Assembly: GCF_000003195.3 (NCBI RefSeq)
Contig: NC_012870.2
Span: 27,176,202-27,240,201, forward strand
Origin: Sorghum bicolor
Lineage: Eukaryota > Streptophyta > Magnoliopsida > Poales > Poaceae
Length of the DNA stretch: 64,000 nucleotides
Direction of reading: 5' to 3'
Within the stretch, counting starts at the first letter, position 1. The number at the start of each line of letters is the position of its first letter. The notes under the pieces are model-generated. The model was not told where the DNA came from, made no database searches, and worked only from the letters and a program-made list of their open reading frames with translations. The position numbers were made by a program, and so were the translations under genes. Shown in pieces: positions 33,838 through 45,263 of this stretch.

Positions 33838-36800
33838 CTAGAAGCTAGCGTCCTCTGTTGTGGGCCGCCTCAAGAAATAGCGCAAGCTATTAGAAAGAAC
33901 CTGAAGATACGAGATAAATCAGAATGTGGCAACAAAATGTGGTGCTGACATGAGTTCTATGAGAATCAGGTGTATAGGAAAAACTCAAGAATGGGCATTG
34001 AAAGCCTACCTGTTTTAAAGCCTCCATCAGTGGTTTGCCCCTGTAGCTGACATGGAATTTTGCTTTAGCCAGTAGCCCCTACAAGAGTATAAAATGTAAG
34101 GAGTTGAATATGGTTACTTGCATGAACAGACACACTTTGCAAAATCATTGTCACCTCAGTATCAAACTCTCCAGATTGGACATTAATGTTGATGTCTGAG
34201 ATGATCTTAACAAGGTCAACCAGCAACCCCGGACGATCCGCTGTTTCCACCACAAGTAAGCTGAAATGGAACAATAAAGAAATTCAAAATCACTTGATAT
34301 TATTAGAGACTAAAGTAGGCATTTTCGTATATCCAGCATTTATGTTGATGAAACAATAGCTGTGGATCAAGCAAGGAAAGCCCAGTACATATATGTAACT
34401 AGTAGATGTAGGCAATGCGTTTTTTTATTCAAAGGGCAGATATAAACTCTTTGAACATGTCCTTATGTTGCTTTTTGCTGGATGAAATCAAATCCTTTGG
34501 ATTGATGAGAGAAGAGCATAATTTTCTTTACATTTGAAGAATAATGCACAAGGTAAGAAAAACGGCATACCTTCTTTCAGGGCCATCATAGATATCTATG
34601 TGGGTTGCTATGTCCACATCAACCTACCAATGTACAAGTGAACAATGTTATATTGATCAGTGAAGGTTTTCATGTCTCCAGAACAGACACGTAATTCTGA
34701 CGCTGTACTTGGCAGCAATTTGATCACTATTGTACCATGGGAAGATCAATCAAGTCTGTTCTACTATAAACAGATCCAATAATAAGGCGGTGCAGATAAG
34801 AAAATTTGATGCAATTAAGTTTTGCAATGAAGCAGAGACAAAAAGGAAATAAACAGCTCACTTCGAGACATTAAAGAAATGTGTCTTTTGTACACCGTTG
34901 TGTGCTAATTCTTTCTCACGATAGATATAGACAAATAAGATGGTTTCATGGATCTCCATAGAGAACTGAGAAGTTTTCAGTTCATATCTTAAGCATTTAG
35001 AAGATGTAATTCTATGGCATAGTTTAGGTAATACCTCTTCTGTAGGGGCTTCTGGCCCAAAAGTTGCTCCCATAGCCAATTGACTGCTGGACTCCTGGCA
35101 CCAAATTAACAACATCTTTTTTATTATTATTATCACTGTAAATTATAAAAGGAAAAGGAAAAACAAAGTTAAAGTAGTTACCGGATGATACACTAACATG
35201 TTGTTAATGATCGTCAGTCGAATTGCTTCTAACAACTCTGGATCATCAATTTTACGGCCAGTGGACCTGTAGAGCATTCCTGTCACTCATTCTAGGCAAG
35301 AACTGATAGATGCAGGAAAGTACAAAGAAGAAAGATGTCATATTCTGTAGTACAAGGAGACTAAACTTAAATGAGAGATTCCTCATGTCAAGTTTTACAT
35401 ATCTAATGAAATATCAAAGAAGATTCACTTACGCTTTAGTTATAGAAAACTTGTTATGCTTGCCAGTAGAATCGAGACAGACACTAGCTTTAACGACATT
35501 TAGCCCCAAGTTCTTTAGGGCATTCATCTAATATATGGGAGATGTTAATAAGATCATATCGTCCGTTCGAGAAAAAAATAAAAAATATCATCTGGTCAAT
35601 AGTGAGAATATACTGAGAATTTTATGTGAATAACATACTGTATCAAGGAGCTCGCCAAGACGATCACCCAAGGTTATTTCTACAATTGTTGCATCCGGAT
35701 CTGAGTCTTGATCTATTATAACTTTCGGGATAGGGACTATATCAGTGTTGCTCCAATCCTGCTAACCAAAGTATACGCAGTTAAACAAGCAAGTTCACCC
35801 AATGTTTTAGGTAACCTGTACTATGTACCTCAACCGCCGCAGCGGAAGTAGCCCTTGGAACCCTCACAGCTGGAGAGGACAATCTGGAGGTAGGAAAAGA
35901 TCAGTTAAAAACACTCCAAACTGAAAAGAAGCAACATAGTGGAGTTCTATATAGAGATGCTATGACACTGTAAGACACAGAACAACAAATAACAGTAGGT
36001 TAGTATTAACATCATTGCAGTCTGAAGCAACTAGACTAGAAGCCTCCAAAGGAAAATTCATGCAATATTTTCGAAATACTACAAACAAGTGTACTATTAC
36101 TTCAGCTTTTTATTATGATAGACTAATAAATGAAACCCCAACTTTTGGCTGCATACCTACTTGCCGCTGCAAATGGACTCGGCAAACTGTAGAAATGATG
36201 CCAATTCTTGACATAAAAATGTCATACAGACGGATTTCAAGGACATATAGCTAGGGTGTTTTGTTCTCAGGCTAAGTTAATATATTTTTCCTGTAATTAA
36301 CTAGAAAATTAAGAACTTAAACAAGCTTGGAAGAATGATGATTGCGTAAGGAAATTTGTGGAAGCTGCTTCCAAGGCTCACTCAAACTGTGAAATGAAAA
36401 GCAGGCATGTGGTGGTTTTGCCAATTAGCACCACCACTTAGCCACAATATATCATCCATACATGAAGCCAAGCAAAAGCTGCTTTGCAATCTTTAACCCC
36501 TTTTCGTTAAGCAAAGCAACAAATAGCATATTCTGCGGTCTACCACTCAAATAGAATCAATGAATCCAAGAAACAAGCCATGCCATCATGATGTGAATGA
36601 ATGAGCATCCTGTACTAAGAGCATCTCCAAGAGTCTTTCTAAAGCCCACTCTCTAAAATATCATTTGGAGATCTATTTGCATAAAAATTGTTTTCTATAT
36701 CTTTTCACTTTGCAACAGTTTTTTTTTATATCGTTTTCTATCTTTGGCTGGCAAGAAATCCAAAATAGAATATGGCTATATTAATTAAAGAAGCTGTTGG

Positions 36801-37202
36801 ACGATATTCTTTCACCGAAATATCTATTCCTAGCAATTAGGAAGGATTATTAAAAGTATCTTGAAGTTGCTCTAACAAAATTCAAGAATGAAGCTAAACT
36901 GTACAGTCCCAACCGAACAAACGTATATTCTCTGCAAGACAACTGCAACCTTTGAAACATCCTACCAAGGCAGAAAAGAAAAATGCTAAACGAAGGCGCA
37001 GAGTTTGGTGAAGCGCTAAGGGGATGGCCAAAAACTGAATCTTGGCCAATGGCCAATCCCCTCACCTCAAGTTGGCTGGCGCAAGAGCCCGCCACCGACC
37101 AAGAACCGCAGCACGGCGGCCGCCGGGCGCCGTTGGCGACACGCCGGAGCACGTCCGGAGGGTGCCGTTGGCGGCCGCGACAGTCACCGCCATTTCGGCC
37201 AT
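33838..37202 (-). CDS. ACR11: Plastid double-ACT-domain protein, ACR11/ACR12 (DS12) type
   Basis: Ten exons join on the minus strand: 37066-37202, 35829-35883, 35639-35758, 35433-35527, 35182-35266, 35035-35094, 34571-34623, 34155-34260, 34010-34078 and 33838-33900. All introns are GT-AG and the product is 280 aa, near the family length. The first 60 or so residues are rich in Ala, Arg, Ser and Thr with few acids, as expected for a chloroplast transit peptide. ACT domain 1 (about 88-160) has [18 protein letters not shown] and [16 protein letters not shown] domain 2 (about 202-270) has [20 protein letters not shown] and ends [20 protein letters not shown] domains bind amino acids; Arabidopsis ACR11 is reported to act on plastid glutamine synthetase/GOGAT metabolism. 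ACR11 and ACR12 were not separated. A MITE sits in intron 1. Confidence 0.93.
36619..36872. mobile_element. MITE with GAGCATCTCC ends, in intron 1 of the ACR-type gene
   Basis: The ends GAGCATCTCCAAGAGTCTTT and TATCTTGAAGTTGCTC are flanked by TAA (36616-36618 and 36873-36875). It is closest to the element at 4842-5128 by its AAGAGTCTTTCT and TTAAAGAAGCTGTTGG blocks. Confidence 0.82.
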
Positions 37203-37470
37203 CTCTCCTTCTCCAAGAAACGGGCCGACGGGATCCAATCCGATCTAGCAACCCAAGTGGGAAGAAATAGGGGCCCGGTGGACGAGGAAGGCAGTGCTAC
37301 AAAGGCGACGGCGAGGGCGATGGGATCATGACGATGATGCCTGCGGCTGTCGCGGCCGCTCTATCCATATCTTGTCGCGGCTGGCGGCAGTAGAGGGAGG
37401 AGGGAGACGCGTGAGAAGGGGCCCGTCCTCCGCTCTCTCCTCACCCTTTATTACCACGCTATCAGTTTTC
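37203..37470 (-). promoter_or_regulatory. 5' flank of the ACR-type gene
   Basis: GC-rich stretch directly upstream of the start codon, bounded on its far side by a MITE at 37471. No TATA box identified. Confidence 0.4.
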
Positions 37471-37713
37471 GGCCTTGCTTAGTTCACCCTGAAAACCAAA
37501 AAATTTTCAAGATTTCCCATCACATCGAATCTTATGGCACATGCATGAAATATTAAATATAGACGAAAACAAAAACTAATTACACAGTTTAGCTGAAAAT
37601 CACGAGACGAATATTTTGATCCTAGTTAGTCCATAATTGGATAATATTTGTCACAAACAAACGAAAGTGCTACAGTTCCGAAAAGTTTTCACTTTTCGGA
37701 ACTAAACAAGGCC
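37471..37713. mobile_element. GGCCTTGTTTAG-family MITE
   Basis: The ends GGCCTTGCTTAGTTCA and CGGAACTAAACAAGGCC are inverted repeats, flanked by TTC on both sides (37468-37470 and 37714-37716). It is in the proximal promoter of the ACR-type gene. Confidence 0.8.
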
Positions 37714-37895
37714 TTCTTCTCTATGGAAATGTGTCCCTTTCTTCACAGACAGAAATCTGGAGTTTCTGAGATTCAAAAAAATTCTGGAGTTTTTGAGACA
37801 ATTGGAAATACATAGTACAAGATAATACAGCAAAGTCCACACAATACCAAAATATCTGCACACTGATGTGACATCTGTACTCAAACAAAATATAA

Positions 37896-38136
37896 GGTCT
37901 TGTTTAGATGCGTAAAGATTTTGGATTTCACTACTGTAGCATTTTTGTTTGTTTGTGGCAAATATTGTCCAATTATGGACTAACTAGGATCAAAAGATTC
38001 GTCTCGCGATTTATAGGTAAATTGTGCAATTAGTTTTTATTTTTGTCTATATTTAATACTTTATGCATGTCGAAAGATTCGATACGACGAGAAATCTTGA
38101 AAATTTTTTGGTTTTCGAGGTGAACTAAACAAGACC
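37896..38136. mobile_element. GGCCTTGTTTAG-family MITE (GGTCTTG variant)
   Basis: The ends GGTCTTGTTTAGATGC and GGTGAACTAAACAAGACC are matched, so both termini share the same substitution. It lies about 180 bp from the preceding member, in opposite orientation judged from the interior. Confidence 0.8.
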
Positions 38137-38178
38137 TTACAATTTGTGAAAAAATCGACATCAAACTAAAATCCAAGA

Positions 38179-38207
38179 GGGGGGGGGGGGGGGTGGGGGG
38201 GGGGGGG
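38179..38207 (+). repeat. Poly-G tract
   Basis: Twenty-nine positions of G with a single T at 38194. This could form a G-quadruplex and is also a place where sequence assembly is error-prone. Confidence 0.7.
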
Positions 38208-38956
38208 AAGTATTGCGCAACGTGTGGGAAAAAAACGATAAGAGTAATCGACAAAATACCTGTAACATCTAAAGAAGTAGCAACGTGAAGCCACCTTATA
38301 CCACTGTTGAGAATGGACAAAACTGAGTTCTTTGATATTTTTTTCATCCTACCAAACACACACGTGTTTTTTAGTTCTTTAGTGCTGCGATTTTACGGAA
38401 CTGGAGTAGTGAAGAAATTTTTATTTTAATCATGGTTGTTTATGATTTCAGCATGGTATGAACATGTTCAATTGTACGTGTACCCACACGCACTCTACTC
38501 TACTTTTATGAATGCCTATAAAAGACTTGGCCGATAAATTTTGAGACCCATCAAGTTTTATTATTTGGCAACTTTGTTTCCAGAGCCTCGCCTCATGAGT
38601 TAGTATATTATTTGTTTCACCAAAAACAAGTATGATTTTTAAGTAGTCATGCAAAGAACCTCATTGCATTAGGCCAATCCTAGGTTTTAGAGATTTTAAT
38701 CTTATTAATAGATGTCACATAAGCAAACGTAACAATATGGTAAGGAATTTACAAAGAGAGATAAAAGATGGGTTTGATTTTGATGACACCCGGTAAAAAA
38801 TGTTTTAAGCGTGTGAAAACATATTCAAAACTGCCATTGAGGACTCGAGAGCTTCATTTCATCTAACTGTGCTAGCATTCTAACTATGCTGAATCCAATG
38901 CATCGTAACTTAATGTGTCCGTCTCCATTAACATTTAACCCATAACATTAAAAACG
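38208..38956. other. Intergenic, nothing recognised
   Basis: AT-rich sequence with no gene, terminal repeats or tandem structure that I could support. It may include the missing left part of the CACTA element that follows. Confidence 0.4.
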
Positions 38957-39318
38957 AGGCGGTCACACTATAAGGCCCACCTTCATAAATCCATATTAAA
39001 AAAGGAGACGGACACATTAAAAAGCCCGCTTCTATTAATCCATATCAACAGATACGGTCGTCTTAAGGTGCCCGCCTTCATAAATCGATTTTTGTAGACG
39101 GGCACACTATAAGGCCCACCTTCATTAATCCATATTAGCAGAGACAATCGTCTTAAGGTGCCCGTTTTCATAAATCGATTTTTAAAGGCGGGCACATTAT
39201 AAAAGCCCACCATTAGAAATCCATATTAATGGAGGCCGTCGCCATAAGGTGTCTGCCTCTATAAATTGATTTTTGGAGGCGGACGCACTATAAGGTCCGT
39301 CTCCATAAACCATCGTCC

Positions 39319-39328
39319 CTATAAATAC
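39319..39328 (+). promoter_or_regulatory. TATA box inside the CACTA element
   Basis: CTATAAATAC is followed about 30 bp later by a pyrimidine-rich TTACTCTCCCTCTCTC stretch, a typical plant core promoter layout. Downstream (39392-39860) are only short GC-rich frames of no known family. Confidence 0.45.
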
Positions 39329-40113
39329 AGGAAGTTAGAATTTTTCCTTCACTTACTCTCCCTCTCTCATTCTCTCTCTCCTTAGAAAAAGGTGGCCCCG
39401 CTCCCTCTCCACCGAGCGTCACGCGTAGGCCAAGGGAGGAAGGCCTCCCCCTTCCCATCGACGGCTGTCCCTCCCTTTGGTGGCTCTCCCTCCCTCCCTC
39501 TTAGATCCGGCAGCACAGGCGATTCACCCTTCCTCAACTCGGAGGTCCAGTGGCAGCAAGGCAGCTCTCCCTCGAGAAGGCCACAATATGCCTTAATCCT
39601 CTCTCTCTCTCTGATCTAGGGCCACCCTTCACCTCACCTTCTCTATCACAGATCCATGGCGACGACGACGACAAGCGGCTTCTCTAGCGGCGGTCTGCTC
39701 CTTCTCCTGATCTCTCCCATGGCGCGGTGACGGTGGATTGGGTCAATGGGGGCAGGTGCAGGCAACATGATCCAGAAGATGGCTGGATTCGACGAGCAGC
39801 TTCTAGATCCAGCTAGCGGGCACAGTGGCAGTGTAGATCTGACGTGCGAGCACACCGATGGTGCAGATTCGGCTAGCAGTGCCTGGGCTCGGTGGGCTTT
39901 TTTTTGTTTTTTCTGATCAATTAACCGAGGCAGGTGTTATAAAGTGGCCACCTCCGTTAAAATATTAGTGAAGGCGAACAGTTATAGTGCCCCACCTCCA
40001 CTAATCGTATTAATGGAGACGATCGCTTTATAGTACCCACCTCCGTTAATACGATTAATGAAGACGGATAGTGTGACCGCCTCAGTTATCTATCAATTAA
40101 CCGAGGCTTTTTA

Positions 40114-40318
40114 GGCCAGTCTCAATGCATAGTTTCATGGCACAGTTATCAAGATTATAAACTAGGTAACCGAGCTACATGAGTTTCATGGGGATGAAAC
40201 TCCTCTCTCATTTGATGAAACTCCTTCATTAATGAACCTGTCAAGTCAGCATTTTTGCTTATGTGGCACCCTATTTAATGTGCATGACACTCTCATGAAA
40301 CATACATTGAGATTGGCC
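40114..40318 (+). mobile_element. Tourist-like MITE, copy 1 of an inverted pair
   Basis: The ends GGCCAGTCTCAATGCATAG and CATTGAGATTGGCC are flanked by TTA (40111-40113 and 40319-40321). It lies within the CACTA element. A second copy follows immediately in reverse. Confidence 0.88.
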
Positions 40319-40321
40319 TTA

Positions 40322-40489
40322 GGCCAGTCTCAATGTATGCCACATATACAAAATTGCTGACTTGGCAGTGTCATTAAATGAAGGAGTTTCATCATATGAG
40401 AGAGGAGTTTCATCCCCTTAAAACTCTTGTGGCTCGGTTATCTAGTTTATAGTCTTGCTGTGTTATGAAACTATGCATTGAGACTGACC
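40322..40489 (-). mobile_element. Tourist-like MITE, copy 2 of an inverted pair
   Basis: Same family in opposite orientation: GGCCAGTCTCAATGTATG at one end, GCATTGAGACTGACC at the other. It shares one TTA with copy 1 (40319-40321) and has a further TTA at 40490-40492. Copies match through blocks such as GGGATGAAACTCCTCTCTCA and GATGAAACTCCTTCATT. Confidence 0.88.
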
Positions 40490-40636
40490 TTAGAGACGGT
40501 TGGATAGGCCCGCCTCCATTAACTAAAAACAACCGTCTCTATTAAAATTTCTATAATAGTGGTTGTATAATAGATTTATTAGCTAGAGAAGTCAAGCTCG
40601 GATATCATGAGGATAATATCTGTCTGTGAAAGCTTC

Positions 40637-40880
40637 AACTCCTATAATCTGTGTCAGTCAAACTTTTTTTAAATTTGACCAACTTTATAGAAAAGAGTAT
40701 CAATATCTATCACATAAAATAAGTATCTTATGAAAATATATTCTATGATAAATAAAGTGATATTAATTTGGTACTATAAATCTTAGTGTTTTTTTTATAA
40801 AAATCCAGTCAAAGTTTTAAAAATTTAACTTATGACAAATCTAGAAGTTGAAACTTTTAGGGACAGAGGTAGTTTGTTTT
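40637..40880. mobile_element. Degenerate Stowaway-like MITE
   Basis: The interior has the CAAACTTTTTTTAAATTTGACC block and the right-hand CAGTCAAAGTTTT and GGGACAGAGGTAG text of a common Stowaway-type family (canonical end CTCCCTCCGTCCC). Termini are decayed. Confidence 0.5.
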
Positions 40881-41896
40881 ATACAAATCTGGGAATGGTG
40901 TTGTTCCCTACGTCAGGTTACCTACTTTATTTGCTTCCAATAATAAAACTATACAGGAGGGTTGTTGCAAAAGGAAAATACAAAGATGGGCCATATGATT
41001 CATGATTGGATCTCAAGCATGTGGATAACCAACCACTTGCCTTTTCCTTCTTTTTGCGGGGAATATGAATAAATATCCGGGTACACACATTATTGGCTTT
41101 TCTGCTGTCGATATAACAAATGAAAAATGTGACATTTAACGTGTCATGTTCACTTTAAGTTACCGCATTATTCCTGTGGATTCATATTTTGAAAAACAGA
41201 GTTCCATACCTGATCTTGAAAAGCTACCGGCGGTGCAGGAGCTGGACTGGCAATCAACATGCTCCTTTCTCTTGGCCTACTACCTTTAATTTCTGCCCTT
41301 GTGGCTACGACTGAATTGAATTGAGAGACTAGTGGCCTAATAATTAATAGAGATAGATCTGTCTGGTGCACTGTGGCACGAGAGGCCGAGTCAGCTTCCC
41401 TTCCGTGTGGATCCTGAGGTCCGGAGAACGCGAACGTGAACGTGGTAGACTGATACGAGTTGCCCCTCACCACGATTCTGTCGCTCGATCTACAAGTTTC
41501 CTAGCTCCCGATTACGTGTCTTTCTTTGGGTTCGTAGCCAGCCACTTAAAATCAAATACACCAGCAGTTGTTGCTTTTTCATCAAAAGAAAAAACACACA
41601 AAAAGTCAAAAAGATCTCAAGAGTCCGTTTTGGCAATACATTGGGGAAGCATCTTCGTTCGTCTCTCTCGGAGCTTTTCTTCCGGTGGTCGACCTCAACC
41701 TAGCTACGGCCTACGGGTTCATCCACTAGTTCACCTGCTCAAGCACTGCACCCGCATCGCTCTGGATACCGTTGCAGCGTCGCTTGGTGGATCTCTCACC
41801 CGAAGATGTCGTGCCGTGCTTTCTGCCGCTTCGCTTCACCGCCACGAGCCTACATCACCACAAGGGAAACAAAACGAAACGATCGTGTGCAGTACC
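40881..41896. other. Unassigned region next to a copia LTR
   Basis: Two overlapping frames are present: 101 codons on the minus strand (41168-41473) and 178 codons on the plus strand (41366-41902). Neither contains a domain I recognise, and the plus frame runs into the LTR that starts at 41897, which argues against a real gene. An exon-like minus segment ends at a GTATGG donor near 41210. A captured gene fragment is possible. Confidence 0.3.
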
Positions 41897-42990
41897 TGTT
41901 AGAGAATTAGGCAATTTTCATATCATTTTAATTCCATAAATCAAGATTATGATGATGACATATATAATATAATTAATCATATAAATCATCACCATTGAAC
42001 ATGTTCGTAACAATATGGAACATGTGATTATTAAAAATATAAAAACATAATATATGAAACATAATAACAAGATAAGACATATATCTCAAATCAAAACAGC
42101 AATAAACAAGAGACTACATGTTCAACGACGAAACAAAACTACTGAAACATATGGAAAACAGTATATCAAACGACGTGACAGAACCACTACACAACAGCAT
42201 ATGAAACATTTTGAATTAACCAGCGAAACAAGCAGACATGACATAGATCTTACAACATACCCATATATAAGATAGAAACTGAAAAGATATGGTAGAACAC
42301 CAGGATAGTATGCGCAACAACATGAAAACACTACTGCAACATGTACGAACAGGAAAACGAAACGCAGCCGGAAGATGAACGGATCATACCCTCCCATGCG
42401 CTCCGAGGATCCCGATCCTTGACCAACTTCCATGATGTAGACGATGAAGACGATCTTTCCACCGGGAAGGAGAAATCCGCCCGAACCAGCTTGAGGAAGA
42501 CGAACAACAGCGAGGAAGATGAACAACAACGATGGATTGGACAGTCGCGTAGTCGCTCCCCAAAAACCTAATTATCGATCCCTCGTGCAAGGTCTCGAAC
42601 GGCAAAGGCTTCGGAGGCATCTGCCCTCTCGCTCGTCGCGCGGAGTTACGAGATAGAGATTCCTTCTTTGCAACAGGATTGTGTTCTGAGTGGTGTGTTG
42701 TGTGTGTCCAAGGCCAGAGGCTCTTGTCCTCTTTATAGCCTTGCGGCGGAGGAGGGAGGAGAGGAAGGGATGGCAGCCGAAGAGACAAGCAACTGATGAG
42801 TTTAACATGGAGTTGAAACTCTTATAATTAGTGAGTGCTAAAACTTAACACACCACTACATCGCACGCCTGCATGCCTGGCTCCCCTCGCCTCGCCATAT
42901 CCGGTACAACTCGTAGTATTCACAGTTACATACACAGAGTTTATTTGATTTATTAAATCTAATTGAGCCTAGCCCAAAATAAATCCAACA
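41897..42990 (-). repeat. 3' LTR of the copia element
   Basis: On the minus strand the LTR begins TGTTGGATTTATTTTGG and ends CCTAATTCTCTAACA, 1094 bp, with matching TGTTRGA inverted ends. A TATA box CTATAAAG lies at 42731-42738 in the correct orientation. A polypurine tract AGAGTTTGGTGGGGAT directly precedes it (42991-43006), which fixes the border. Confidence 0.85.
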
Positions 42991-43526
42991 ATCCCCACCA
43001 AACTCTAGGGTTTGTAATAATGAAGTATTAGAATCACATTTCTTTGATATACTAGTGTTTCGATGGAGAATGTTAAGCTGAACATCCATCTAGAACAAGA
43101 GTTTCACCCACTCACAATTGAACAATGGACTAAGCCTTGAATTGATAGTTTTGTGCGGTATGAGATCTGCTCCAGTCCTTAGCTGATACTAGGCTGCACG
43201 AGGCATCCCTGCTATTTTGAAGAATATAAATCACACTTCAGTGCCTTTCATGAGTATTTAGGGATTACCCAAGTCCCATAGACTATGACCAGTAGTCTGA
43301 CTCATATTGGTGTACTCCTCAAAAGATGTCTGTAGGACAATATCTCACTTTAAAAGACTCTTGGAATACATTAAGGTAAATACCATCCTGCCTTACAAAT
43401 AGGAAAGATGTGCATAGAAATGAGTCAAGAAAGGGATCTTTCCTCTCAATCTACTACTAGCTTGTTTCACCACTCTACTTCACGGGATCTCCGATCACAT
43501 AGAGTAGGTTACCACTACAGTAGATT

Positions 43527-43883
43527 TCACGTGGGTCTCATACCCATTTCTCTCAATGCACTTTCTATCACATTGCGTGACAGACCCTTAGTGAATTGAT
43601 CGGCCAGATTATTCGATGTGTGGACATAATCCACCGTTATAACTCCAGAGGTTTTCAGCTTTGTAACAAATTTTAATCTTCTTTTCACATGCTTTGTAGA
43701 CTTCATGTTATTCCTGGAACTATTGACCTTTGTAATCACAATCTAGTTGTCATAGTTCATGGAGATAGCTGGTATCGGTTTTTCAACTACCGGTAAATCC
43801 ATCAGGAGTTCACGAAGCCACTCGGCCTCAGCCCTAGCAGTGTCTATTACTACGAGTTCTGCTTCCATTGTAGACTTCGTTAT
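43527..43883 (-). pseudogene. Copia polyprotein remnant, C-terminal RNase H
   Basis: The frame starts in STMEAELVVIDTARAEAEWL, the copia RNase H block containing the catalytic Glu, and continues to the typical end DYVHTSNNLADQFTKGLSR and EMGMRPT. An in-frame TAG (about 43741-43743) interrupts it where a Gln or similar is expected. RNase H removes the RNA strand during reverse transcription; here it is non-functional because the rest of pol is absent. Confidence 0.85.
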
Positions 43884-43961
43884 TGTTGGGCATTTTTAAC
43901 GTCACTACCAAAAGTAGACTTAGTTTTCTAATTCTGATAACGGCGCCAAAAATGCCAAACC
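43884..43961. mobile_element. 78-bp insert with inverted ends
   Basis: Starts TGTTGGGCATTTTTAACG and ends GGCGCCAAAAATGCCAAACC, so the outer 14 bp or so are inverted repeats. It separates the copia remnant from the gypsy element. It may be a miniature element or the remnant of a larger one. Confidence 0.45.
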
Positions 43962-45080
43962 TGTCACATCCATATTTAAAGAACAAAATAGGATGCATAA
44001 AAGACTCATATGTGCCCCAGGGAAAACGTATTTTTCTCCGGGCGCCTAGGGACTGCGGGTTAATTGTGAAATCTTCCAGGGACTCTTAATCAAAAAGGCC
44101 GCCGAAGGGGTATCTTCTAATCCTATCCCTTCATCTTCGATTGGACGGTCCACAAATAGCAGAAGGGAGCCAGGCGGCGGCCGGCCACCTCCCAGAGCGC
44201 CAGCACGGTGGCCGCCATGGGCGCCGCCGAGAACCTCGCCGGTATTACTTCAACTCGCAAATCCGTGCACCAAAAACCGAGCCAAGGACATGGGAAGGTA
44301 GAGGAGAAGGTCGCGAGCTCACCTAGGCGCTGAACTTGGGCCGAGAGTGCGTAGAGGAGACGCGGCGCTCGCGGTGGCGGAGAAAGGCGCCGACGAGATC
44401 CGAATGCGCAGCTGCGTGGCTAGGGCTTGGAAAGAGCGCTCGGGTGGGGAAAACAAGGCATGGGGCGTCGCGAGGAACTTTATAGGGCTTCGGATTACGC
44501 GCTAGGCAAGGAAATCACGAATCGAATCCCAGGGATTGGATTCGGTAGTGGTGTGCCCGGCCTGAGTCCCGATCCTTCACAGCTGGGGGAAGAAGGAAAG
44601 GGCACTGGCGCGTGGGTCCCGCGTCGCAGTGAGAGAAGGGGCAGGGCCTAGCCGTCGGCTGAAGAAGGAGGGGAGAAGTGGGCCGGGACGCGGGGGAGGG
44701 GAGAGGTGCGCGGTTGGGCCGGTTGGAGACCTGGGCCGCACGCGAGGAGGGAAGAAGAAGGAGGAGGCCGGGGGGGGGGGGTGAGGGGAGCTGGGCCTCG
44801 GCCTGGATCCGAGGGGCTTTCTCTTTTTTTTTCTTTTTTTTTTCCAATTTATTTTTCCAAAGCCTTTTCCAAAGAGAGTTTTGAATGCAAAAAAAATTCT
44901 CACCAAAAACAAGCATAGAATAAAATGTGTTCCAGCATGAATGCAAGACATGTTTCTAAAACTTATGATAAATTTTAATTTGCACAAAATTATTTATTTG
45001 CTAGATTCAAATGCTCACAAAAATACTTAAATAATCAAATTAATCCCTATTAATTCAAAAGCAAATTTTTGGGTGTTACA
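43962..45080 (-). repeat. 3' LTR of the minus-strand gypsy element, internally deleted
   Basis: Minus strand: starts TGTAACACCCAAAAATTTGC, ends CTTTAAATATGGATGTGACA. The 5' LTR of the same element carries about 1.6 kb (roughly 47750-49400) that is absent here; the join is at about 44032, where CCCCAGG meets GAAAACGTATTTTTC. A TATA box CTATAAAG lies at about 44480-44487. The polypurine tract AAGAGGGGTAGATT is at 45081-45094. Confidence 0.85.
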
Positions 45081-45263
45081 AATCTACCCCTCTTAAAAGA
45101 ATCTCGTCCTCGAGATTGAGCAGTGTACGACCCTCTCCAATCATCCTCTCTTTCCCCACTTGCTTATGCCTCTTAAAACCAATTCCATTGCACTAGCAAA
45201 TTCAATGTCTCTAGTCAAGTAGCATACCTAGTAGCTTTTCTGAGAAATCACCTGGAAATTTAT

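Larger units (their letters stand above)
38957..40561. mobile_element. CACTA (En/Spm) element, right end present, left end not found
   Basis: The right terminus reads CTATAATAGTG, the reverse of CACTATTATAG, the CACTA-type inverted repeat. Inside it are subterminal motifs in both orientations: CCGCCTCCATTAAC, GGCCCACCTTCATTAATCC and CTTAAGGTGCCCG. These form three to four degenerate units of roughly 100-130 bp at 38957-39310 and recur at 39920-40100. No transposase was seen, so it is a deletion derivative. The matching left CACTATTATAG end was not found. Confidence 0.65.
41897..43883 (-). mobile_element. Truncated Ty1/copia retrotransposon (RNase H remnant plus 3' LTR)
   Basis: Reading on the minus strand: a decayed RNase H end, then a polypurine tract, then an LTR. 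The 5' LTR, gag, protease, integrase and RT are missing; the element is cut off at 43883 where a small TIR-bounded insert begins. Confidence 0.85.

Noticed and set aside
41366..41902. 178-codon frame
   Set aside because: It crosses into the copia LTR starting at 41897 and has no recognisable domain.
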